Position numbers and translations under genes: made by a program. The notes under the pieces were generated by a model. The model made no database searches. It was not told the DNA's origin and saw only the letters and a list, made by a program, of their open reading frames with translations. A stretch of 57,165 nt of DNA from Bacillota bacterium. GTDB taxonomy: Bacteria; Bacillota; Clostridia; Lachnospirales; Lachnospiraceae. This document shows, piece by piece, positions 41,365 through 50,060 of this stretch (its first letter is position 1; every line of letters starts with the position of its first letter). Location of the stretch: the NCBI GenBank assembly GCA_023420935.1, contig JAEZUR010000195.1, positions 1-57,165 on the forward strand. Direction: 5' to 3'.

Positions 41365-42555
41365 TTATTTAGAAATAAGATTTTTTAAAAAATTTTTTAC
41401 TGTCGAAAAGACACTACCTGAATTTACAATATTTACAACCGGTAATTCATCTTTTTTATAGGACGACTCATGATCTTTTCTTCCTGGTCGCTGAATTTTG
41501 ACTTCATTTGATATATTAGGTTCAAGCTTGTCAATTTTTTCGTTAACCATAATACTTTTTTGAATATAATTTTCTTGCTTTTCTACTTTTTTAATCCTAT
41601 TGGTTGTAATTCCATTTTTTGTTGGCTTTGCTGAATCGTTTTCTTTATTTTCGTTAATTATAGTATTTTCTTTTGATTTAGCATATGTTTTATAATTATA
41701 TTCCTCAAATTCTATTTCATCAAAAAATTCAGTACCAACATCCTCTTTTAACTTTCTTATTTGAAAATCATTTGTTAGAGTTAAAAAGTATTTATCTGAC
41801 CTATCTGAATGCGTAATCTTACCATATGCAATAACGTATTCACCTTCCAACTTCTTAAATGGATTTTTGTTATTTGGATAATTTAATTTAGCTGATAAAT
41901 TAATTCCCTCTGCACTATAAGCATTAATATATATTACTCCATTACTTATTACAACATTGTTTACCTTAAAAATAACAAATCTTGATTTACCGATATTATT
42001 AATATTTAATTCATGCATCTTTATAACTGCTTCATTTATAGATACTAAGCCATCGCTTGTCCTAAATTTGAAATTGAGACCTCTTAAAAATTCCTGCGAA
42101 TTATTCTCTAAAATCCGCTTCATTTGGTACACACTTCTTACTACATCTCTAAAAACTTCTTCTCTTTCTTTATAAATCGGAAAAACATCATGTTCTTTAA
42201 TATCAAGTAAGCCATCAGTCTTATCTTTTCCACCTGTTGTATTCTTTCTCTTAGGATATACTAGAGTATTAATATCAATCGTTATTTCTAAATCATTTTT
42301 TTGATCACGAGAAATTTCTACTAGTTTCCTTCCTTTCCAGTCTGGATCAACATATTTAACTTGTTCTCGTGCTTTCCCACAGTTATGCCCACCCTCATTT
42401 TTCCATGCCATAAAGAATCCCTTTATATTATAAGTCACTCTAATAGCCGGATCACAAAATGGACAATATAACTGTCCTTCATGAATTGACTTTTGATACT
42501 CAGAATATTTTATAAGACCATCTTTATATTTAGCTATTAATAGCTTTTCTGACAT
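41365..42555 (-). CDS. CoiA-like zinc-finger protein at the end of the ABC-3C-like operon
   Basis: 396 aa from the ATG at 42555, which follows GGAGG by 9 nt (the open frame runs 35 codons further up without a ribosome site). The N-terminus has a C-P-F-C ... H-N-C zinc-type cluster at residues about 31-64 (LYCPFCDPAIRV, then GGHNCGKAREQV) resembling the N-terminal domain of competence protein CoiA. The middle is a beta-rich region (FVIFKVNNVVISNGVIYINA) that could be an OB-like fold, and the last about 120 residues are Lys/Asn-rich and probably disordered. No nuclease motif is evident. Function unknown; its place in the operon suggests a DNA-handling accessory. Confidence 0.55.
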   Translation of the reverse strand: MSEKLLIAKYKDGLIKYSEYQKSIHEGQLYCPFCDPAIRVTYNIKGFFMAWKNEGGHNCGKAREQVKYVDPDWKGRKLVEISRDQKNDLEITIDINTLVYPKRKNTTGGKDKTDGLLDIKEHDVFPIYKEREEVFRDVVRSVYQMKRILENNSQEFLRGLNFKFRTSDGLVSINEAVIKMHELNINNIGKSRFVIFKVNNVVISNGVIYINAYSAEGINLSAKLNYPNNKNPFKKLEGEYVIAYGKITHSDRSDKYFLTLTNDFQIRKLKEDVGTEFFDEIEFEEYNYKTYAKSKENTIINENKENDSAKPTKNGITTNRIKKVEKQENYIQKSIMVNEKIDKLEPNISNEVKIQRPGRKDHESSYKKDELPVVNIVNSGSVFSTVKNFLKNLISK

Positions 42556-42745
42556 ACTAACTAACCTCCACATTTGAAATACCACAATTTTACAAGATGA
42601 ACTCTGAAACAGTGTTCTATACAACCGACTCCACATGTAGTGAGTTGGCGAACAAATCATTCAAAGTACAATCATCTGATGATTTTAGAAACATTTTTCT
42701 TTAACTCCTTACTTTACAAATTGACAGTAGCTATTTATATAAATA

Positions 42746-43948
42746 TTAATAAATCAAACAATATGATTTTAAGAATTGTTTAAATTTACATTCGTCCGAA
42801 TAAGCAACTGGATTCGTAAAACAAATATCTTTACATAACCCAAAATTTTTATTACATATATCATAAATTGGGCAACTATCTTCATTTGTGCTTATCCACT
42901 CTACATATTGACCAATCATATAGAATTCTATGAATTGGTCAGGAACATACTGAGATGGAAGCATTGATGATGTTACTGTATTATCTTCAAATATTATAAC
43001 AGGAATTCCGATGGCAGCAATCAATCTATCAATAAATTCATATAGATATACGACCGTCATATTATATAATGATGAAACAATAAATCTATTGGAAAGTTCA
43101 TTCTTGCAATAATTATTTGTTTTTAAAATCCATTCTCTTATGCTACTATACTGTCTATGTGGATACAATAAAGATAGTCTTTCACGGAAATCATTCAATC
43201 TACGTTCAGTCTTTGTAAATATAGATTCATTAAATCCACCATTTGATTGCCATCCTATCCCAAGTAAATATTCCGAACAAACATCATAATCACAAAATTT
43301 GTCTTTTTGATCCATGATCAATTTCTGATTGATAAAAATGTTTATAAAAAAGTGTACAGGATTATCATTATATAAACAATATTCAACTATTAGCATCCTT
43401 ACAGATTCTGGTATAAAATTTAAAGAATAATAGTCAAATACTTTATCTACAGTTTTATATGGGAGTTCTGGTGCATTTGTTTTCCAAAATTGATTTTCAA
43501 TCTTATGAGCGAGATATTCTAAAAAATCGCGAGCGCCAAATTGATATTCGGTTCCATCTTCAAATTGTAGATTATATCTAAATATTTTATGACTATATGA
43601 AGATGTAAAATAATCTTCTTTAATATTTATAACCTTTCCAACATTACTTCTTGCATCCCCTTTACCCCAAGTATAACTTGTTTGCTTAAAAGTTAACTCG
43701 CAGTCTTCAGACCATTCACTAAATGGACGTAATAACTTTTTATTTTTCTCTACCATTTTAGAAATCCATGCAAAATTATTCACAAACACTAGATTTTCCC
43801 TAATACAATAAGGCAGTATTAAATCTTGAAGAAAATGTATATATTCATGAACAAATGTTGCATCTCTAGTATTTAAATTATGAGGAAGTGTATTGAGATA
43901 AATAGAAAATCTCGAAGGTATATAAGAACCCATTAGTTGTTTTAGCAT
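42746..43948 (-). CDS. Unrecognised HExxH protein, candidate zinc metalloprotease effector
   Basis: 400 aa, no signal peptide. DATFVHEYIHFLQDLILPYC contains HEYIH at residues 34-38, a typical zincin motif within a helix; a downstream ligand could be Glu in one of several candidates (for example FLEYLAHKIENQFW near 140). The C-terminus holds a cysteine-rich knot (CPIYDICNKNFGLCKDIC, then CKFKQ) that may bind a second metal or cluster. No family that I can name. It sits 97 bp after the ATPase gene in the operon, the position where cargo effectors occur. Protease activity is an inference. Confidence 0.6.
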   Translation of the reverse strand: MLKQLMGSYIPSRFSIYLNTLPHNLNTRDATFVHEYIHFLQDLILPYCIRENLVFVNNFAWISKMVEKNKKLLRPFSEWSEDCELTFKQTSYTWGKGDARSNVGKVINIKEDYFTSSYSHKIFRYNLQFEDGTEYQFGARDFLEYLAHKIENQFWKTNAPELPYKTVDKVFDYYSLNFIPESVRMLIVEYCLYNDNPVHFFINIFINQKLIMDQKDKFCDYDVCSEYLLGIGWQSNGGFNESIFTKTERRLNDFRERLSLLYPHRQYSSIREWILKTNNYCKNELSNRFIVSSLYNMTVVYLYEFIDRLIAAIGIPVIIFEDNTVTSSMLPSQYVPDQFIEFYMIGQYVEWISTNEDSCPIYDICNKNFGLCKDICFTNPVAYSDECKFKQFLKSYCLIY

Positions 43949-44044
43949 TAGTTAATTTCCTTTCCTTTATTTATTTTCATCGCTTATATAGAACAAAAGA
44001 AAACTACTACAAATATCTTCCAAACGCCAACAATTAGTTAGTTA

Positions 44045-46465
44045 CTAATCACTAATTTGCAGTAATAAATTTTTCATATTAAATGATTTAATTTCCTTTT
44101 CAGCCTTCTCGTATTTATATTTTAAATACCATTCAAATTTCTGCTCATGCGTAGAAATAAAAATCTGCCTATTATCAAATTCATAGCGCAAAATATCAAC
44201 CAATCCAACCATGTTCACATCATCTATTGTCTGTATAGGATCGTCTATCAATAAAATGGGTAAGACCTTATCCGCATATACCTGATTCATGCAGAGTAAA
44301 AATGCTAAAGAAACGGTTGCAAGTTGTCCTGAGCTCATATTATATAAAATATCTTGATTATCTTCCACCGAATTAATAAATTGGATGTTCTTCATATCCT
44401 CATCCGTTGATATAAAAATACTCTTTCCGTTAAATTTTTGCTGCAAGATTTTAGCCGTATACACGTATAAAAGAGGTTCTATATCTCGAATTATTTTTCG
44501 CTTATATTCCTTAATTCCATTTTGCATAGCTACTTGATATTTGCACAATCCGTTATACATCCTAGTTAATTCCTCTAATCTATCACTTCTTTTCTTAAAC
44601 TCAAGAGTTTTCTCATTTAGTATTTTTATACTAGAATCATAAAATGATGTTTTTACATAGTTCATTTTTAAACGAAGCTCTTCGCTTGAAATATTTCTGA
44701 ATTTGGTTTCGTTATTGTCATAATACTTTTCATATTCATGAATAAAATCTGTCGAAATTAATTGAGATTCTATTTCATCCGATACCACTCTAAATTTCTC
44801 AGTAATATTTTGGATTAAATTCTGATATCCTATATCAATTTCTGCGATATCCTCCTGATATTTTTCTGGTAATTGAATGGATATTTTTTGTAATAAATCC
44901 TTAACACCATTTATGTTTGATTTATTTTTTTTCACTTCTTGCAGCTTTTTGTAATTACTTTCTGAAACTGAATCTTTTAATTTAAATTCTATATCGACTA
45001 ACAACGGATTGAGATAATCGTTGTTGATTTCATCTTTTATTTCTTTAATTTCTTTTGAAGAATCATCACATAGGGACTGTAATAAATCTGTCTCTGTTTT
45101 AATTTTTTCAGTCAATTCCGTTTTATCCTTATATGGCGCCCCACACAATGGACATGCATTATCGGTAATTACATTCTGATCAATTGAATCATTAAAATAT
45201 TTCATCAAAGTTGTTCTAGTTTCAGTTATATTAGTTACAGACTTTGATACAACACCTTGCATTTTTTCTAAACTTATCACCTGATCCAACTTTACTTTTA
45301 TTATTGAAACCACATTATTATCTAGCAATTTTTCTTCAGAAACAAAGCTCCAGTTTATTTTCTGAAACTCTCTTTTTTTAATGTTCTCCTTCAATATTTC
45401 ATACTTCTGTTGCATAGAATATTTTTCTTCAATTATTTTTTCATCTTTTATTAATGGATAATACCTATATGTATATTCAAGCTTATTATTTTCATAAGTT
45501 ATATTTTCACTACCATTAAATGCTTTAGTAATGTCTTTATATGGCTTGTTTAATAAATAATTGATACAGCTTTCTTGATGATCCGAAAAAAAGATTAACT
45601 TCTCTATTACTTCCATAGCTTCATCATATTTTTCACCATTAAAATTTATACTTTCTGCATCCCAATATATTAATTTTTCAGGATAAAGACCCTTATAACT
45701 AATTACTTTTTCTTTTTGTCCATCAACATTTTCAATGATTTCATTCAATGACTTAATTTCATCTTCTAATTGTTTTTTTTCATTTTCAATTTTTGTAATG
45801 TGACCCAGATCATTTTTGGTGTTTTTATTTTTTAATTGCTCAATTAACTTGTCCACTCTTTCTACTTCTTTTTTTTGCTCAGATGGTATTTCAAATAGAA
45901 AATCTAATTTTGCAGCCTTTTCTCTATTTGCTTCCTTTAAAAAACCCAAATGTTCATCTTGTGAAATGAAACAACATTTATCAAAAAAATCTCCTATCTG
46001 ATCTAATTGATACTCTTTTAAAATTTGGTTCTGCTTATCTGATTCTATAATCTCTTGACCATTAACAAATAGTTTTCTTTCAAATTTCTCAAAAATCTTG
46101 TAAGGATTATTTTCTTTTGATGCTTTATTTCCATTCAATTTTTGAGGATTATATATACATAGCAGTTCCATTGTACATTTTATATCTTCTAAACATAATC
46201 TAATATATGCATCCTCTGTTTCATCTGCAATAAGTATTTTTTTATCATATGCTTCAGTTTTTTTTACTCCAAGCTCATCACTATATTTATTAATTCTTTT
46301 TATTTTACCGGTAAGGGCAAATTCAATAGCATCAAAAATACTAGTTTTACCATACCCATTTGGTCCGTTCAACAAAACCATATCTACTTGAGATATATTA
46401 CTGACCTTATCAAATTTTCTGTCAAAAAGTTTAAAATTTTTGATTTCAAGGCTTTTAATCTTCAT
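44045..46465 (-). CDS. Rad50/SMC-like ABC ATPase of ABC-3C-type system
   Basis: 806 aa. IKSLEIKNFKLFDRKF and LLNGPNGYGKTSIFDAIEFALTG: Walker A GPNGYGKTS at 34-42 in the Rad50/RecN-type N-terminal lobe. Long coiled coils occupy about 200-670, interrupted near 440 by CPLC, a single zinc-hook-like motif. The C-terminal lobe has the ABC signature MSSGQLATVSLAFLL and Walker B LPILLIDDPIQTIDD. The start at 46465 has GAGGAGAC upstream and overlaps the end of the middle-component gene by 11 bp. In ABC-3C conflict systems such an ATPase works with a middle component and a nuclease-linked C-terminal-domain protein; all are encoded just upstream here. Confidence 0.85.
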   Translation of the reverse strand: MKIKSLEIKNFKLFDRKFDKVSNISQVDMVLLNGPNGYGKTSIFDAIEFALTGKIKRINKYSDELGVKKTEAYDKKILIADETEDAYIRLCLEDIKCTMELLCIYNPQKLNGNKASKENNPYKIFEKFERKLFVNGQEIIESDKQNQILKEYQLDQIGDFFDKCCFISQDEHLGFLKEANREKAAKLDFLFEIPSEQKKEVERVDKLIEQLKNKNTKNDLGHITKIENEKKQLEDEIKSLNEIIENVDGQKEKVISYKGLYPEKLIYWDAESINFNGEKYDEAMEVIEKLIFFSDHQESCINYLLNKPYKDITKAFNGSENITYENNKLEYTYRYYPLIKDEKIIEEKYSMQQKYEILKENIKKREFQKINWSFVSEEKLLDNNVVSIIKVKLDQVISLEKMQGVVSKSVTNITETRTTLMKYFNDSIDQNVITDNACPLCGAPYKDKTELTEKIKTETDLLQSLCDDSSKEIKEIKDEINNDYLNPLLVDIEFKLKDSVSESNYKKLQEVKKNKSNINGVKDLLQKISIQLPEKYQEDIAEIDIGYQNLIQNITEKFRVVSDEIESQLISTDFIHEYEKYYDNNETKFRNISSEELRLKMNYVKTSFYDSSIKILNEKTLEFKKRSDRLEELTRMYNGLCKYQVAMQNGIKEYKRKIIRDIEPLLYVYTAKILQQKFNGKSIFISTDEDMKNIQFINSVEDNQDILYNMSSGQLATVSLAFLLCMNQVYADKVLPILLIDDPIQTIDDVNMVGLVDILRYEFDNRQIFISTHEQKFEWYLKYKYEKAEKEIKSFNMKNLLLQISD

Positions 46466-47228
46466 CTGCCGTCTCCTCACCTGATATTCTATTTTCAATA
46501 TCCTTGTTCTTTTTTATCTGTTCATCAATCCAAGTATATAAAGTATTTTCATCATCAATTCTCTCTTCTAAAATAACCATTTCATTAATTATACTCTCTC
46601 TATCAATCTTCTGACAGGCTTCATCTATAAAACTATTTATGCTCCTATACCCTTTGGAATTCCCAAAATCTAATTTATTCTTAAGTTGATATTTCTGAAA
46701 ATTCAAAAACGGTAACTTAATGAATAAATTCAGCATAAAGTCATATTGATAATTGTCTACATTAGATTTCTTATATGCTTGAAAATTCTTTTCTGTAATT
46801 AGCTCTTGACAAAGATCATCAAATTTTCCAACATTCTCACTCGCAAATTTATCCATAGATTCTGTGTATAAAAAAACATTCTTTTTAAAATAATTTAAAT
46901 CTTCTTCAACAAGGCAAATTTTTTTACTTAACTCGCTGATTGTACCTGTAACTTCTGTTTCATAATATTTTTTATTATCGACTTTCAAACAATATATGCA
47001 GGTTATATTTTTATCCATATCCACTTCATATGAATCTTTATTATTTTTAATTATTTGATGTAACTCTCCTGTATTATTTTTCAACTGTATTAGCGCGTTT
47101 TCATTTGTCAAAAAAAAGATAAGATAATATGTATGGTACCTCTCTTTAACAAATAAGATATCATGTTCAGAATATTTTAAACTAATTATTGTTCTATTTT
47201 CAAATAATGATTCTATAAACTCTCGCAT
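46455..47228 (-). CDS. ABC-3C middle-component-like protein
   Basis: 257 aa from the ATG at 47228 (GGAGG 7 nt upstream). The N-terminal half is beta-rich (DILFVKERYHTYYLIFFLTNE, CIYCLKVDNKKYYE) and the block ICLVEEDLNYFKKNVFLYTES near 110 matches the I-E-E-D-x-x-Y-F-x-(K/R)-K pattern that I associate with ABC-three-component middle component 1 proteins; the C-terminal half is helical. Such proteins are proposed to bridge the ATPase and the effector. The gene overlaps the ATPase start by 11 bp and follows the effector by 22 bp. The family link is by eye; no search was possible. Confidence 0.65.
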   Translation of the reverse strand: MREFIESLFENRTIISLKYSEHDILFVKERYHTYYLIFFLTNENALIQLKNNTGELHQIIKNNKDSYEVDMDKNITCIYCLKVDNKKYYETEVTGTISELSKKICLVEEDLNYFKKNVFLYTESMDKFASENVGKFDDLCQELITEKNFQAYKKSNVDNYQYDFMLNLFIKLPFLNFQKYQLKNKLDFGNSKGYRSINSFIDEACQKIDRESIINEMVILEERIDDENTLYTWIDEQIKKNKDIENRISGEETADED

Positions 47229-47250
47229 TATATTTCCTCCAATTGAACTA

Positions 47251-48189
47251 TTAAGCATTTTTTATAACGTCTTCTGCTTTTACAAATTGTGGTGATTTGG
47301 GCATACAGATATTATTGTTGTTCACTTCTTCGCTTGATAGCATTTCTTCTTTTATATATTTCTCTTGTATTTCGCTATAACAATATTCCCAAACAGAAGC
47401 ATCATCTGCTAATCTAGTTGTAATTAATTGATCTGCATCAAAAATAGGACTAACTAATTCAGCATTATTATCTATTCCTTTTACAATATTCTGGACTACA
47501 ATATTACTATTCTTACTTGAAATTGCAGTTAAAAATGCATTGTTTTTTTTATTATTAATAACGAATTTTGTCATATTATCTTTTTCAATAAATAACTCTT
47601 TAGGAACTTTTTTTATTATCTCAAATACTGATTCTGTTAATCCATCTGCATTTAACAAACTACCAATGCAGGTTCGTTCAGAAATTGTATTATGACATTC
47701 TGGATTTAATCCATAACATAATTTAACAAACTCCTCATCGCCTAAGTTTCCACGTCTAAACTCATTCTCCTTCAATTTACATTCATTATATTTTCCATCT
47801 TCTATCAAACACTCTTTTTCGCATTCTAGTACACAATATTGAATCAAATATTCATCATATAATCTTCTTAATGCTAAAATATTGGCACTCTTTTCATAAT
47901 TCAAAAGTTCATCATTCAAAATATGAATTATATCATTAAATGCTATAGACTTTTCAAAACTAACCCCCATTTGAATGGCTTTATGCCTTTCAAGAACATG
48001 CTCTCTCATTTTGTGTATCAATTTATCCGTGATAAATTCAAATTGTTCAGAAGTAATAGTTGAATCATATTGTTTATATTTTTTTACTTGCTCGACGATT
48101 TCCATAAACAACGCATTTACTGAACAAAACTTTCTTCCATTATCATATTGATATACTTGTACGTTTTTGCTAATATAAACCACACCCAA
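47251..48189 (-). CDS. C-terminal part of frameshifted ABC-3C nuclease protein (CTD-like)
   Basis: 312 codons open from a TTG at 48189, but the same frame stays open upstream to 48276, where it meets the end of the nuclease gene. No ATG or ribosome site introduces this part, so it is most simply the continuation of the nuclease protein after a -1 shift. Residues are helical, then GKYNECKLKENEFRRGNLGDEEFVKL and a late DADQLITTRLADDASVWEYC, a signature reminiscent of ABC-3C C-terminal domains. This domain is thought to couple the nuclease to the ATPase. If joined with the nuclease part, the product is about 530 aa. Independent translation from TTG is possible but poorly supported. Confidence 0.65.
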   Translation of the reverse strand: MGVVYISKNVQVYQYDNGRKFCSVNALFMEIVEQVKKYKQYDSTITSEQFEFITDKLIHKMREHVLERHKAIQMGVSFEKSIAFNDIIHILNDELLNYEKSANILALRRLYDEYLIQYCVLECEKECLIEDGKYNECKLKENEFRRGNLGDEEFVKLCYGLNPECHNTISERTCIGSLLNADGLTESVFEIIKKVPKELFIEKDNMTKFVINNKKNNAFLTAISSKNSNIVVQNIVKGIDNNAELVSPIFDADQLITTRLADDASVWEYCYSEIQEKYIKEEMLSSEEVNNNNICMPKSPQFVKAEDVIKNA

Positions 48190-48272
48190 TCTTTGCTCTA
48201 AAAAATCAATTAACTTTTGAAGTTCTAGTTTTAACTCATAAATGTCACGCTTCTCATTTTCACATATACCGC

Positions 48273-48854
48273 TTATTTTTTTATTAGTCCCTTATTGTAT
48301 TCTGAGCGATTAAGTTTAATTGGTTCTTCATTCACTATTTTTAAAATCTCAGCTACAATAACTTTTTCATCATTAATGCCAACTCTCGCAGTTAGATCTT
48401 TTAGCTTAATATAAAATTCTTGTATTTCTTTGAACCATTTATCAAGATTATTAATAACTTCCCCATCATAATTTTCTTGTATTGCATTGCTTACATGTAA
48501 AAATGCTTTAGGATCTCCTAACTTTTCCTTATTATGAAACCCTTTTTCCAGCATTAGCTGTACCAATGGACTATGATAAGCTCCAATTTTACTATCTTTT
48601 TGATTTTTAACTTGATGAATTGATAGGTAACATTTACTATTACTATCAACTTTTACAAGTGAAATATCTTCACAATTTTCCACCTCAATAAAGTATTTAG
48701 ACCCAATCTCATCTAATGTCAAATTTTCTTGATCTCTTAATTCACAAATCTTTTTAACTGCCAAATATACTGCAATCTCCCCTTGATAAATAAAACCACT
48801 CCATGTAGGTATTGCATCATGAATAAAAATATTTTCCATTTTGATTTTTCCCAT
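48273..48854 (-). CDS. N-terminal nuclease part (PD-(D/E)xK, DUF4297-like) of ABC-3C effector
   Basis: 193 codons. PTWSGFIYQGEIAVYLAVKK (residues 16-35), YFIEVENCEDISLV (54-67) and LSIHQVKNQKDS (77-88) form the G-F-x-Y-Q ... E-x-x-E-D ... Q-x-K pattern of DUF4297-like restriction-endonuclease domains, with Glu57/Asp63 and Gln81-Lys83 as the likely active site. The reading frame ends in TAA at 48275-48273 directly after a 7-A run. A -1 slip at that run continues into the next frame without a stop. The start could be ATG 48854 or ATG 48839; neither has an ideal ribosome site. It is the first gene of the operon. Confidence 0.68.
   Translation of the reverse strand: MGKIKMENIFIHDAIPTWSGFIYQGEIAVYLAVKKICELRDQENLTLDEIGSKYFIEVENCEDISLVKVDSNSKCYLSIHQVKNQKDSKIGAYHSPLVQLMLEKGFHNKEKLGDPKAFLHVSNAIQENYDGEVINNLDKWFKEIQEFYIKLKDLTARVGINDEKVIVAEILKIVNEEPIKLNRSEYNKGLIKK
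48276..48282 (-). other. Slippery heptamer A-AAA-AAA before a stop, putative -1 frameshift site
   Basis: On the minus strand the codons read ATA AAA AAA TAA. Slipping back one base gives ATA AAA AAA ATA AGC, and the new frame remains open to 47251. An AAGGGA Shine-Dalgarno-like word lies 5 nt upstream of the heptamer. Seven A residues followed by a stop are a classic -1 slippery arrangement (compare dnaX-type A-AAA-AAG); transcriptional slippage or a simple indel are alternatives. Confidence 0.6.
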
Positions 48855-48992
48855 CCCTCATTTTTAGATAAAGTACAATCGAAATTTCAACTTACCATTC
48901 CAAGAATTTTTTTTGAAATGCATTCGATCTTAAGGTACACTATTTTTTAAACTTCCCATTTTGTAGTATTTTTTCTCAAATGTTGAAATTAG

Positions 48993-49042
48993 TATTGTAT
49001 ACACAATAATCAAATTATACAACTACAATTTACAGTTTACAA
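48993..49042 (-). promoter_or_regulatory. Promoter with overlapping inverted repeat before the ABC-3C-like operon
   Basis: On the minus strand, TTGTAA (49042-49037), 17-bp spacer, TATAAT (49019-49014). TATTGT-ATAC-ACAATA, a 6-bp-arm inverted repeat at 48993-49008, covers the expected start of transcription and may be an operator. Upstream, TTTACA/TTTATA words repeat. The leader to the nuclease gene is about 150 bp without a gene. Confidence 0.65.
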
Positions 49043-49094
49043 TAAAATACTACATTTTATAGTTTATGATAGCATAAAATGCCATCAAAATCGT

Positions 49095-49151
49095 CCTGTG
49101 CTAGCAAATTATGCACTCATAATTTCCCTGTGATAGCATTTTGTGCACTCA
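49095..49151. repeat. 25-bp direct repeat, 32-bp period, at the island edge
   Basis: CCTGTG(C/A)TAGCA..TT.TGCACTCA occurs at 49095-49119 and 49127-49151, 21 of 25 bases identical. Related words GATAGCAT.AAATG (49069) and AAATGCTATCGC (49171) flank it. No gene is present in the 48855-49345 stretch apart from these repeats and the promoter. Confidence 0.75.
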
Positions 49152-49345
49152 CTTTCCAAAATAAAAGCAAAAAATGCTATCGCTACAATATTTCAGAGAT
49201 TTTAGAGGATTTTCCCCTAACAAGATGTATCAGAGACCAGAGACGTCTCAGATGCGTATCTTCCAAGGACTTTTTCATCCACTTGAGTAACAAAAAGCCT
49301 TTAATAAAATTCTTAGCCCTCTCCGTTCTTATCATCAAATGTATA

Positions 49346-49588
49346 TTACCACACACTATCGTCATCCATAGCATCCACCCAAACCTGCATTTCCTCATCC
49401 AGTGCCAGCCTCACATATTCCGTTGGATCATCAATCGCCAATACATCTAGCTTACTCTGTGAATTCAACGTGGTCTTAATTCCATCTTCCCATTTACCAC
49501 AATCCAGCCGTAATAAATATCCTGCTTCATACACCGTTACATCAATACAATTTTTCTGTTCATTATATCTTACATATATTCCATTCAT
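49346..49588 (-). CDS. Small DUF6061-like protein
   Basis: 80 aa from the ATG at 49588 behind AAGGGTG. MNGIYVRYNEQKNCIDVTVYEAGYLLRLDC, then IDDPTEYVRLALDEEMQVWVDAM, follows the pattern of the small DUF6061 family, found mainly in integrative elements of Lachnospiraceae and relatives. No function is known. It may mark the right flank of the acquired region. A further about 50-codon open stretch downstream (to about 49183) has no ribosome site and is not called. Confidence 0.6.
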   Translation of the reverse strand: MNGIYVRYNEQKNCIDVTVYEAGYLLRLDCGKWEDGIKTTLNSQSKLDVLAIDDPTEYVRLALDEEMQVWVDAMDDDSVW

Positions 49589-50060
49589 TATAATCACCCT
49601 TTCTTATGACAACTAAGACGAATAACATAATCAAAATTCCACTCCTTCCTTCTACAGATAAAAAAAACAAAAAGCAGCATGCCAAAATTGCCTTTAACAG
49701 ACAATTTCAAAACACACTGCTTTACATACATTCCATGTAGCGATTCCCATAATACAGACCATCTTCTGTAATCATCTTTCATCGTTACAATTCATTTTAT
49801 TTTTTACACATTACAGTCAAAAGACGCGACATCAATTCATTTTCAAAACTCAATTAGCGCCAAATGAGCCGACACCATTAAGCTTATTCTAAACCCAAGT
49901 GACACCCCAAATCTCTGACACCTTTTTCACCCGTTTTTGACTCCAATTTTGACACCTTTTGACTCCAATTTCGCCCCAAAACCTACGATATTTTACGATA
50001 AGAAAAAAAACTTATCAATCGCTGTAAACCGCTTAAACTCTAAGCTTTCAGCGCCCTTTT
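49589..50060. other. Gene-free stretch of 472 bp
   Basis: No credible gene. AAAGCAG (49672 region) and CTGCTTT (49724 region) could form an imperfect hairpin with AAATTG/CAATTT inside. At about 49900-49975 short words TGACACC and GACTCCAATTT are repeated two to four times. GATAAG and CTTATC (49997-50016) form a hairpin around eight A, next to the metA terminator. Confidence 0.6.
50020..50053 (-). terminator. Terminator of metA
   Basis: CGCTG (50020-50024) pairs with CAGCG (50049-50053), continued imperfectly inside by TAAACCGCTTA/TAAGCTTT. On the minus strand the stem is followed within 12 nt by an eight-T run. Confidence 0.65.

Noticed and set aside
49183..49335. About 50-codon basic open stretch after the DUF6061-like gene
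   Set aside because: A possible small protein, but there is no Shine-Dalgarno and no recognised motif; left uncalled.
49079..49450. 123-codon plus-strand frame in the repeat region
   Set aside because: Overlaps the 25-bp repeats and the DUF6061-like gene antisense; no ribosome site or recognisable motif.
49594..49782. 62-codon frame upstream of the DUF6061-like gene
   Set aside because: Lies across an imperfect hairpin; no start signal and no similarity that I recognise.
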